Below, piece by piece: positions 1-7,632 of a stretch of DNA of 11,454 bases. The notes beneath the pieces are model-generated. The model had not been told where the DNA came from, did not search any database, and was given only the letters and a program-made list of their open reading frames with translations. Source of the stretch: Pavlovales sp. CCMP2436 (taxonomy: Eukaryota > Haptophyta > Pavlovophyceae > Pavlovales); contig MU631829.1 in the NCBI GenBank assembly GCA_026770615.1, forward strand, positions 40,245 through 51,698, in the 5' to 3' direction. The position numbers and the translations under genes were made by a program. How positions within the stretch are numbered: the first letter of the stretch is position 1; each line of letters starts with the position of its first letter.

Positions 1-320
1 CCCTACTCCCTACCCCCTCCCCCCTTCATCCCCACCCAACCACTCACTGTGTCCTGTATATGCGTGGCTGTATGCTTCCCCCCCTACCCCCCCCCCTACC
101 CCATATTTTCCTACGTGTATATACTGTATATGGCTGTATGCTCAATTTGTGGTAAGGTTGGTTCTCCTCCAGGGAAAGCCTTCCTGTACTTTTCACAATC
201 TAGAACATAGTTAATTCATTCATTCATTCATTTTGCTCCCTGTGTACTTGTTGCTATTCTTATTTCGCAAAATACAACGTGTTAACCAAACCTCAAAAAC
301 CGGAACAACATGTATTGAGC
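1..320. other. C-rich low-complexity flank left of the viral insertion
   Basis: No gene is visible. The stretch has C-runs broken by single T or A (about 1-105), a degenerate pair of repeats around GGCTGTATGCT (about 51-75 and 123-143), and a short (ATTC)n run near 212-233. A segment at 99-117 (CCCCATATTTTCCTACGTG) closely resembles 365-384, which lies inside the 3' part of the capsid-like frame. The host/virus junction may therefore fall near 362-390 rather than at the ORF end. Confidence 0.5.
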
Positions 321-977
321 TCATTTTGGGAGGGGAATCTGAAGTCGTCTTAGATTCCCCTCACCCCCTATATTTTCCCACGTGATTCTATTACCACCAA
401 ATTGGCCCAAATCCAACGTGTCCTTGAAACAAAGAACCTTCTTGGTCCAAATGACGCGGCCTATGTCGCCGTCCATCCTGCCTACGACGCTCTCCGTCAT
501 TTTGACGAAGCCCGCGCTATTCGCCGATTGGGAATACGGATAGAGGCGCGCCCCAGATGGGGAAATCAAAAGTGTGAAATGGAAGCTCTGACACAGAAAC
601 TGTTTACCGACGTACTCCGAACGATCAATCCCCCGTGCAGGAAACTGCTCTGAACGGCAAATTAGGGGCAGCCAAAGTCCGCTCCTATTCGTCAAAAACG
701 GGTTAAACGTGTATCCTAGACACGTGCGCCCACCTACGACGGTGCTGTACAAGCTAATGGGCGCCGTTTGCTTGTGCTTAGCCGTAGCCATGATAACTTT
801 CTTGACTTTCGTTGCAAAGCTTGGAGCCTTCTTGCGGCTCGCGGGTGCTCGCCTTGCCTTCGCTACACGGGCACTCCTTGCAGTCTTTCCACGTGTTGCA
901 ACGGTGCGTTTCCTCGAAAAGGCAACGCGGGGAGCCTTTGTAGCAGTATAAGAGATATTTATCTCAGATACTGTCAT
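321..977 (-). CDS. Endogenous CRESS-virus capsid-like protein, open frame
   Basis: This is a 218-residue frame read from the ATG at 977-975 to a TGA at 323-321. An in-frame ATG at 1010-1008 would add 11 residues but overlaps the Rep start, so I prefer 977. Residues 14-60 are very rich in Arg and Lys, then comes a KKAPSFATKVKK-type segment. This is the DNA-binding N-terminal arm usual in circovirus-like capsids. The remainder is mixed polar and beta-type sequence compatible with a jelly-roll, but I cannot match it strand by strand. Its role would be to package single-stranded circular DNA. The identification rests on the basic arm and on the divergent position beside an unmistakable Rep. Unlike Rep, it has no internal stop. 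It may be cut short at the C-terminus, because many such capsids continue further, and the last 20 or so codons may be flank-derived. Confidence 0.6.
   Translation of the reverse strand: MTVSEINISYTATKAPRVAFSRKRTVATRGKTARSARVAKARRAPASRKKAPSFATKVKKVIMATAKHKQTAPISLYSTVVGGRTCLGYTFNPFLTNRSGLWLPLICRSEQFPARGIDRSEYVGKQFLCQSFHFTLLISPSGARLYPYSQSANSAGFVKMTESVVGRMDGDIGRVIWTKKVLCFKDTLDLGQFGGNRITWENIGGEGNLRRLQIPLPK
330..362. repeat. Perfect 11-bp inverted repeat with 11-nt loop in the capsid 3' end
   Basis: GAGGGGAATCT (330-340) pairs exactly with AGATTCCCCTC (352-362) around an 11-nt loop (341-351). Stem and loop size resemble CRESS-virus replication-origin hairpins, but the loop lacks a TATTAC nonanucleotide on either strand. 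It lies inside the last codons of the capsid-like frame. It could also be a decayed origin, a terminator-like hairpin or chance. Confidence 0.7.
952..965. repeat. Small hairpin just inside the capsid start
   Basis: GAGAT and ATCTC form a 5-bp stem with a 4-nt ATTT loop, some 10 bases inside the capsid-like start codon. It contains no origin nonanucleotide. It may be fortuitous. Confidence 0.35.
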
Positions 978-978
978 A

Positions 979-1879
979 ATGGCTTCTCCACGCTCAGGCG
1001 CGTGGTGCATCACTGACTACGCGAATATCACGAAGTAACTGATGCTAAAGCGGTACTCTTATGCCGAGTACCTTTGCTTCGCGCCGGAGCTTTGCAAGCC
1101 CGACCCAAAGACCGGCGAACGGCGGCTGCACATGCAGGCTTCGCCTACTTCCCGAACGCGGTACGACGATCGAGGCGCACCTAGAGGTTCCAAAAGCGCC
1201 CGATCTCAAGGACGCTGCCGGCTACTGCGCCAAAGGCGAGCGCAACAGGCCCGAGGGAGGCTACCGTGCATTCCTCGAAGACCCTTGCGAGGACTTCTAC
1301 GAGCACGGAACACTTCCCGAGTAAGGGAAGCGAAACGATATCAAGCGGGCGGCCGAGTTGATCTCGAGTGGAGCTGGCATGCGCGACATTGCGCGCGAGC
1401 TGCCCGAAATGGTCATCTAGTTCCCGAGAGGACTCGAGACTTTGCGCTCCCTGACTATTCAGCCAAGGTCTCGCGTGATGCCCGAAGTGCGGGTCTATTA
1501 CGGGCCTACTGGCACCGGCAAAACCCACAGCGCCATGATGTGGCTCCCGGACGCCTACTCTTGGGGGCCCTCAATAAGGACCTGGTTCCAAGACTACGAC
1601 GGCGAGGAGGAAGTGATCTTGAACGAATTCAGAGGTCAACTTCCCTTCAGCCAATTGCTCGAGCTGCTCGACAAATGGCCTACGAAGGTAGCAAAAAAGG
1701 GCGGTAGCTGCGATTTCCGTGGACTCAAAATCGCGATTACGAGCCCGGTACACCCGGAGCAATGGTATCCGAACAAGTGTTCGAATACGGATAGCCTCAA
1801 TCAGCTACTCAGACGGCTGACGGCAATCCTGCCCTGCAACAACGAGTACATCGATGCTGCAGAGGAGACTTCTGCGTGA
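979..1879 (+). pseudogene. rep: Endogenous CRESS-virus Rep (HUH endonuclease plus SF3 helicase), disrupted
   Basis: In the virus this protein nicks the origin and unwinds DNA for rolling-circle replication. Remains run in order from the ATG at 979. Motif I is WCITDY (1003-1020). The HUH motif II is HMQ, then G after a frame change (1129-1139). Motif III is YCAK (1223-1234). The helicase Walker A is GPTGTGKT (1502-1525). The Walker B-like segment is VILNEF (1613-1630), motif C is ITSP (1736-1747), and an arginine-finger LLRRL lies at 1805-1819. Breaks are a TAA at 1036-1038, a frame change at about 1137 consistent with loss of one base, a second frame change at about 1150-1170, a TAA at 1322-1324 and a TAG at 1418-1420. 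The helicase half is open from 1421 to the TGA at 1877-1879. Motif order and spacing make the family certain. It cannot be translated as one protein under the standard code. Confidence 0.92.
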
Positions 1880-2150
1880 CACAGAGGTCCCTGACATAGA
1901 AGATACGAACGGCGGCCTGCTCGAGCCGCGCATGCGCGAGGCAAGACGCAGACCGGCCGGCAGGCATGCGCTGAGGGCACGGTTCGACCAGCTGTGCATC
2001 GGATGCGTGCAGCGCACAATCCGAGTGGAGACCCACACCCTATACGTAACCCTGTCTGCAACTGTCACCCTGTACGTAACTGTCACCTGCTTGACATTAT
2101 ATATTATGGTTACATTATACATTATGGTTATATACTAATAATAGCCCCCC
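1880..2150 (+). other. Rep 3' flank with short tandem repeats, no gene
   Basis: Right after the Rep stop is about 150 bases of GC-rich sequence with no recognisable product. From about 2034 come degenerate repeats built on CCCTRTACGTAAC and AACTGTCACC, then two copies of ATTATGGTTA (about 2102-2131). The right edge of the viral insertion probably lies somewhere here, but I see no target-site duplication. Confidence 0.45.
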
Positions 2151-2295
2151 CCCTACCACTCAATCCCCCCCCCCCTCTAGGTCTGCTTTGCTTGCGTACG
2201 ATACCGATAATAATAATGATATACATAATTGTTATAAACTGATAATAACCTCCTCCCCCCAGGTCTGCTTTGTTTCCGTACGAGCCCGGTAGCGC
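2151..2295. repeat. Imperfect tandem duplication around AGGTCTGCTTTG
   Basis: A C-run followed by AGGTCTGCTTTG and a CGTACGA segment occurs near 2178-2202. It occurs again near 2261-2284, a period of about 83 bases. An AATAATAATGATA run separates the copies. No coding potential is seen. Confidence 0.6.
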
Positions 2296-2309
2296 CGACA
2301 GGCGGAGTC

Positions 2310-2460
2310 TTTTGAGGAGGGGGCTGAGAAAGGGCGAAGTTGAGGGAGAGAGAGGGGGAGGGGGCGAGGGAGAGAAATGGGGAGAGGGAAAGGGTGGGAG
2401 AGGGGGAGGGGGAGAGAGATGGGGAGAGGAAGGGGGCGAGGGAGAGGGAGAGGGCGGTTC
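2310..2460 (+). repeat. Polypurine GGGAGA-type tract
   Basis: About 150 bases are almost pure G and A on the plus strand, with internal repeats of GGGGAGAGG and GGGGGCGAGGGAGAG. The ORFs across it are low-complexity artefacts. Such tracts can adopt triplex or G-quadruplex forms; that is general knowledge, not shown here. Confidence 0.7.
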
Positions 2461-2580
2461 AAGAGTACCGAGAGAAAGCTCGAACAAAATCTCGAGTCAA
2501 CTCATGCTGGTGGGAAATAAGCGTGCGCGCGCCATCGCAACTGTCGGCATGCTCTCTGCAAGACACGGCTCCCTGGTGAG

Positions 2581-3134
2581 TTTTTATTATTATTATTATT
2601 TTTTTTTTTTTTTTTTTTTTTTATTCGGGAGGGGGGCGGGGGCATTGCAGCCCGGGATTTCTAAGCACGGTAGCTGCTACAACTGACCTAGACACAGCCT
2701 ATCCCTGTATCCTTTAAAAACTTTGGTTGTGGTCTTACTCTCGACGAAACACGGAACCCGGGTGTGTGTGTCTGTGTGTTTTTGTTGGTGCGTGTGCGTG
2801 TGTGCGTTGCTGTACGCGTGTGTGTGCGTTGGTGCGCGCGCGCGCGTGTGTGTGTGTGTGTGTGTGTGCGTGTGTATGTGTGTATGTGTGTGACATTGCA
2901 GCTCGAGATTTGCAAGGTTCTGACTTGTAGATGCTATAAGTGACTAGACATAGCCTATCTCTACCCTCTTATCTGTGGATGTAGCAAGACACGGGTGATT
3001 TTTTTCTTGAATTTTTTTCTTGACATTGCATCCCGAGACTTGTTAGTACTGGCTTGTAAGTGCTACAAATGACCTAAGTGTAACCTTCCTCTGTACCCAT
3101 TTATACATGTGGTTGTGGTCTGGCTGGCGAATCT
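2581..3134 (+). repeat. Degenerate repeat family with a microsatellite or homopolymer block between units
   Basis: Three related units start at about 2642, 2892 and 3022 with (GA)CATTGCA, then CCCGRGAYTTG-like sequence, a TGCTAYAARTGACYTA segment and a RYCTATCYCT or similar segment. The sequences before them carry an ACACGG-type motif followed by a different simple tract each time: TTA/T(n) at 2581-2623, (GT)n at 2761-2891, and a T-rich run at 2999-3020. The first and third units end in a GGTTGTGGTCT motif that leads into the next repeat family. No gene is seen. Confidence 0.6.
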
Positions 3135-3611
3135 AGTCTAATATATTATTATGATGTTATCTCATTATTACATTAGATTACGGATAGATTTAGCCTGCAT
3201 AATTATGCAATAATAATAATAATAATTGATATTATTGTTTTATATTATATTGCTTTATATTATAGAACCCTAGTGTACAGCTGCGTGCGTGGAATGACTG
3301 GCGAAATTAGTTTGGCGCACTAAATTCGCGAGGCGTACCATCGGCGCGAAAGTCGCACGGGATTATAAAATATGAAGCAATATAATATCATAAAATATTT
3401 ATAATAACAATTAGTATATATTGTACGATATGTATAAAATACAGCTACGCGCGTGGTCTGACTGGCGAATCTCATTCTTACGTTAGATTACTGATAGATG
3501 GAGCCTATATAAGAATATAACATAATAATTACAACTATTATTGCTCATGTTATATTCCTTTATGTTGTATAACCCCTGCATACAGCTGCGTGCGTGGTCT
3601 GACTGGCGAAT
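3115..3611 (+). repeat. Repeat family with GTGGTCTGACTGGCGAAT core in AT-rich DNA
   Basis: A core motif occurs at 3115-3134 (partial), 3276-3307, 3440-3470 and 3581-3611. The fuller copies read TACAGCTGCGTGCGTGG, then TCTGACTGGCGAA. A second matching block lies at 3161-3196 and 3471-3506 and differs at about 5 of 36 positions. The spacing suggests an old tandem duplication separated by expanding TA and ATA sequence. I do not recognise a transposon family. Confidence 0.6.
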
Positions 3612-4216
3612 TTCATACGGCGCACAAAGCCGCACCGCCGCCGCCGCCACCACCGCTGGGGCGGAGGGGGGTTCGCGTACGCGTGCCGGCGTGACACTGC
3701 GCGGTCGTCGAGCCCTGGTTGGAAGGTTGTGGATCAGATCAACCGTTAGACCAATCCCACTAATCGATTGCAATACACGTCTTGCCACCCGATCCTGCGC
3801 GGGCGGAGCCCGGAGGCATCTGATGCACCACCGGCGGCATCGTGGCTTTGACCGGGCGGCGCAGAGCAAGGCCTCCAGAGACTGGATCAACTGGCAGACT
3901 TCTGGAGCCAAGGTTCGGTTGCTACCGAAATTTAAAACTGCAATTGGTTAAAAACCAGTTTACTGTTTACAGTACTTACTACTTATCGCCTCAATTGTTA
4001 ATCCCTTGCCGGCAAGGAATTAACAAGGAACCGAGACCTGGCTCCAGCAGTAAAGCGTGCGGTTCTGGATCTATTAACTTCTATTTCTGTTGGATTTTGT
4101 GTTTGGCAGACGGTAGTGAGTGCCGGGATAGCGTGATCCAGCGAGGGGAGGCAGAAGAGGCGCAGGTGTCGCCGCTTCAGCAGGGCGGGAGCGAGACCTT
4201 CAAAGGCTTTTAAAAA
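3612..4216. other. Non-coding upstream region of the CDF gene
   Basis: The ORFs here are short, lack recognisable domains and overlap repeats, so I call no gene. The stretch holds a GCC-rich patch (about 3630-3665), the palindrome at 3995-4026, and a pyrimidine-leaning run ending in TTTGGCAG at 4109. That run could be the 3' end of an intron in the 5' untranslated region of the CDF gene, but I see no paired donor that proves it. Confidence 0.4.
3995..4026. repeat. 32-bp palindrome with no spacer
   Basis: Two 16-bp arms meet at 4010/4011 (CCTTGCC then GGCAAGG at the centre) and are complementary except for one pair. It lies about 330 bases upstream of the CDF start codon. It could be a cruciform, a dimeric factor site or a mobile-element remnant. 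Confidence 0.75.
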
Positions 4217-4360
4217 GTGAAGTCAGACCTTGCAAAGGACCTGACACGGCGCGGGCTTCCGGCTCAATCGCTGCACAAGGAGAGGTTCGCGTGGGCCCCG
4301 CTGAATCGCAAGGCGCGATCAAATAAGAAGGGATCGCCTGCTCACCAGGGTGTCGTCGCC

Positions 4361-7300
4361 ATGAGCGAGTACCACAAGCGCATGAGCGAGCAAATTCTCG
4401 ACGGCGAGGAGGCCAGCCTGAGCGCCAGGGCCCGGCGCTCATCTGTGGTGAGAGAGAGACTGGTGGAGGACGAGCAGCTCATCACCCGCGCGCACCTGAC
4501 AAACCTAGGGGTGAACGCAGCATTACTTCTCGTGAAGCTGCTCGTCGCACACTTGAGCGGCTCCATGGCCGTGCTCGCCTCGTTTGTCGACTCCGTGGTG
4601 GACCTGGTCGCACAGGGCGTGCTCTACGCCGCCTCCCGTCTGGCGCGCCAGTCACCGAGAGCGGGACGCGGCAACTACGGACCACTCGGCGTGTTCACGT
4701 GCGCGGTGCTGATGGGTCTCGCTGCGTTATCAGTCGTGTGGGTTTCGCTCGTGCGTCTAGGTGAGATGGTATCAGGCAGCTACGTTGAGATTGAGTGGTC
4801 GCAGGCAGCTACCTACCTGATGGTGATCACCGTGCTCGCGCGCCTCGTCGTGGCCTTCGGCTGCAGGCACGTCGTCGACCGCACGGGTGACGTCACCATC
4901 GCTGCGCTCGGGCAGGACTCACTGAACGACGTGATGTCCAACGCGGCCGCGCTCCTCGCTGCGTGGGCCACGCAGCTCGGGCCGTCCTTTGCGCTGAGCG
5001 ACCCCCTCGGCGCGATTCTAATTTCTCTCCTCATTATCCGCAACTGGGCTCAGACGGGCCTCGAGCAGGTCGAGGTCATCACCGGCCGCGAGGCCGACCC
5101 CGAGCTGCTCGACAAGGTCTCGGCGGCCGCGTCCAAGCTCGCGCAGGTAGTGTTATTAGATAACGTATAATTAGAATGACGTGCGCTGTGTGCGCAGCTC
5201 GCTGAACCAGCCCCATTATGAGGATCCTGCGGACCTGGGGCTGGTGAACAAAGTTTTAACTATTTTTAAACTGATTGTGCTATTTTTGAACTGATTGTGC
5301 TACTTTTAAGAATCGAGTTTGTGAACCAAATCGGGATACATACGATGGACGGCGGGGAGGTGGGTGTGTTAAACAAACCAGTTTGTGATCCAAATTGGGA
5401 TTTTACTGTTTTTGAACTGATCGTGCTATTTTTGAACTGATTGTGCTATTTTTAAGGGTATCCACTTTGTGAGCCAAATCGGGGTACAAAGAAGAAAAGC
5501 TGAAATATGGATTGGGGGGGGTGGGGGTTTCGTTAAATTTGCAAATTTTCGCTTTAGGTTATTTTTGAGCTGAGTGTTTCCAAACTGGGTTGGTTTTTAC
5601 ATATGGTTGTTTATGAACTGAGTGTTTCCAAACTGGTTTGGGGTTTTACCTATGGCTTTTGGTTATTTTTGAACTGAGTGTTTCCAAACTGGTTTGGTTT
5701 TTACCTATTGATTCCAGTTTGGGAGGCAGCGTGTAAGTTTTAAGATTTTTTTGTACCGGCGGCGCGGCCGCCGCCGCGAATTAAAGGGGTGTGGCTGGGT
5801 ACCAGAGAAAATAAATAAATTTTTATTTTCATAGGTTCACCAGGATTATTATTATTATCATCATTATATCATTATCATGATATCATCATTATATCACCAT
5901 CATCATCGCATATTCAATCTCAATCTCAATCTCAATGTGAACACCCATACCAATATTGATAGCAATACTCCTACTCCTATTGTTGTTGTCATTATTATTA
6001 TTATTATTATCATCATCATATTTGAATAATAGTAGACTTATACTAGTATTAACACTAATACGTATAAAAATAGTCATAGTGGCAGTAGTAATGTGGTGGT
6101 AGTAGTGAAAATAGCATTAGTAGTGGTAGAATGATGATGCCACTCGCAGCATGATCTACCCCCTTTGATCAAGCTCACCACCAACAACAACAACACATAT
6201 AAATTTATAATACGCAAGATTATGCCACCTGCAGCCTCTCTGATGTACTTTTACTAATATATTGTTTTCGGCTTCCTCGTCATCCACCATTTCTACCATG
6301 CCCCCACTTCGGCGTAGCGCGTCGGAGCTTGCGTCGGAGCGCTAAGATCAGCTTGGCTTGTCTGACCGCCAGCCAGAACCCCCCTACACTCATGTAACCG
6401 GCTCAGCAGTTTGGAACAGGTCTGGGTCTGAGGACTTCATGCCAACACGCAGCCGAGGAGGCGTTGGGCGGGGGTCTACCTCGTTGATACACTAGTGCGA
6501 ATACTACTTCTGCTGCTACTACTACTGCTACTACTCCTACTCCTACTACTACTACTACTACAACTCCTCCGACAACTTCTCCTACTACTTCTGCTGCTGC
6601 TGCTACTCCTACTACTCCTACTCCTACTACTACTCCTACTACTACTAATACTACTACTCCTACTCCTCCGACTACTCCTCCTACTACTTCTGCTGCTGCT
6701 GCTGCTACTACTCCTACTCCTCCGACTACTCCTACTACTACTACTACTACTACTCCTACTCCCCCGACTACTCCTCCTACTACTTCTGCTGCTGCTACTC
6801 CCTACTCCTAGTACTCCTCCGACTACTCCTACTACTACTACTACTACTACTCCTACTCCTCCGACTACTCCTCCTACTACTTCTGCTGCTGCTACTCCTA
6901 CTCCTAGTACTCCTCCGACTACTCCTACTACTACTACTACTACTACTCCTACTCCTCCGACTACTCCTCCTACTACTTCTGCTACTGCTACTCCTACTCC
7001 TAGTACTCCTCCGACTACTCCTACTACTTCTGCTGCTGCTACTCCTACTCCTACTACTCCTCCTACTACTTCTGCTGCTGCTACTCCTAATCCTACTACT
7101 CCTGCTACTAATGCGATTACTATTCATATCTATCATATGTGTCCACCAACGTCGCCGTCTCCTCCTCTCTGACCCTCCTCCCCGGTGCCTTTATTCTTGA
7201 TGACAAAAACAAAGATAATAATAAACATAATAATGATGATGATACTACTACTATTACAACAACAACTACTACTACTAGTAGTAATAATAATGTGAATACT

Positions 7301-7632
7301 ACTAATACTACTACTACTAATACTAATACTAATACTAATACTACACACACACACGCACACACACACACACACAAAAGGAGGCGGAGCTCGGGCGAGTGAG
7401 CGCGCACCACGTTGGCTCCAAGCTAATGGCGGACATCGAGCTCTTATTCGACGACGCAATCTCGCTGCAGCGCGCGAGCGCGGTCGGGCGCGGCGTTTCG
7501 CGAAGGGTGGAAAAGCTCGACGAGGTGCACCGCTGTGTCGTGACTCTGCGAGCACAGTCCAACGTCGCCGATTCTGAGTCGGCCATCGTGATGCCCACAC
7601 CCGCGCCTGCGGAGGCGCCGGCGGCCGCGTAG
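4361..7632 (+). CDS. Cation diffusion facilitator metal transporter, two exons (4361-5146, 7378-7632)
   Basis: This is a proton-coupled efflux transporter of divalent metals such as Mn or Zn, in the plasma membrane or an organelle membrane. Exon 1 gives 262 residues from an ATG in good context (GTCGCCATGA); the frame is open further upstream but has no other ATG. Membrane helices lie at about 47-64, 68-92, 109-131, 148-170, 183-203 and 209-226. Helix 2 carries D77-SVV-D81 and helix 5 carries D186-SLN-D190; this DxxxD pair is typical of the Mn-type/MTP branch. Exon 1 ends at CAG|GTAGTG. Exon 2 begins after ACAAAAG at 7378 in the same phase. It supplies the family's cytosolic C-terminal domain: an AHHVG motif, the ADIELLF strand, and LQRASAVGRG with VEKLDEV. 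The total is 346 residues, a normal family length. A usually conserved His in the C-terminal helix appears to be Ser296. The last 25 residues are Ala/Pro-rich. Confidence 0.85.
5260..5495 (+). repeat. 20-bp and composite tandem repeats in the intron
   Basis: The unit CTATTTTTGAACTGATTGTG occurs as a pair at about 5260-5299 and again at 5406-5445, with a few substitutions. Each pair is followed by CTAYTTTTAAG and then by TTTGTGARCCAAATCGGG. An approximately 85-bp composite block is therefore duplicated about 146 bases apart. Confidence 0.75.
5557..5712 (+). repeat. Three tandem copies of a roughly 50-bp unit
   Basis: Each copy contains TGARCTGAGTGTTTCCAAAC, then TGG-rich sequence and TTTTTACMTATGG or similar. 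Copies begin at about 5559, 5607 and 5662. The GAACTGA core is shared with the neighbouring 20-bp repeats, suggesting a common origin. Confidence 0.75.
5845..6120. repeat. ATT/ATC trinucleotide microsatellite block
   Basis: Imperfect runs of ATT, ATC and CAATCT hexamers (the last at about 5911-5936) extend into GTAGTGGTAG-type sequence. No coding signal is present. Confidence 0.7.
6503..7113 (+). repeat. ACT/CCT/GCT minisatellite with 96-bp higher-order unit
   Basis: About 600 bases are built from ACT, CCT, TCT, GCT and CCG triplets. The marker GTACTCCTCCGACTACTCCT starts at 6811, 6907 and 7003, an exact 96-bp period. Almost all length changes are multiples of three. In the ACT frame it would encode a Thr/Pro/Ser/Ala-rich repeat, but there is no ATG, an upstream TGA lies at 6485-6487, and an extra C near 6800 breaks the frame. 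Lying inside the CDF intron, it is best called a satellite. Confidence 0.8.
7220..7377 (+). repeat. ACT/AAT and CA runs at the intron 3' end
   Basis: ATA, ACA, ACT and AAT triplets lead into five TACTAAT copies (starting 7300, 7315, 7321, 7327 and 7333), then a (CA)n run (about 7342-7372) and AAAAG at the splice acceptor. TACTAAT is one base from the TACTAAC branch-point consensus. It sits 40-75 bases from the acceptor, a workable branch-point distance. Confidence 0.75.

Larger units (their letters stand above)
5147..7377 (+). other. Repeat-filled 2.2-kb intron of the CDF gene
   Basis: The donor is CAG|GTAGTG and the acceptor is AAAAG|GAG, both phase 0. Near the donor is an inverted repeat (ACCAGCCCCA at 5206-5215 with TGGGGCTGGT at 5236-5245). 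After that the intron is nearly all minisatellite and microsatellite, listed separately. The stretch 6240-6480 is unique sequence with no gene; it includes a doubled GCGTCGGAGC and one copy of the dispersed GGCTCAGCA motif (6398-6420). Confidence 0.8.

Noticed and set aside
386..394. TTCTATTAC near the capsid 3' end as an origin nonanucleotide
   Set aside because: The second base does not fit the consensus, there is no flanking stem, and it lies within the capsid-like coding frame.
1042..1707. 221-codon ORF overlapping Rep
   Set aside because: Only its first part (to about 1137) is true Rep frame; after the frame change it is out-of-frame Arg-rich sequence.
2270..2686. Gly/Glu-rich ORF of 138 codons
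   Set aside because: It is an artefact of the polypurine tract and a T-run.
3163..3171. CATTATTAC, matching the CRESS origin nonanucleotide consensus
   Set aside because: It lies in AT-rich repeat DNA 1.3 kb from the viral genes, has no tight flanking stem, and a related block at 3471-3506 lacks it.
3541..4213. Two overlapping ORFs of 136 and 123 codons
   Set aside because: They start in repeat DNA, show no family resemblance, and the second crosses the palindrome.
6495..7172. 225-codon poly-Leu then Thr/Pro-rich ORF
   Set aside because: It is low-complexity translation of a satellite; the change of composition comes from a single extra base, and it lies inside the CDF intron.
7279..7290. 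Minus-strand TATTATTAC in the intron 3' end
   Set aside because: It is part of an ATA/ACT microsatellite and has no connection to the viral element.
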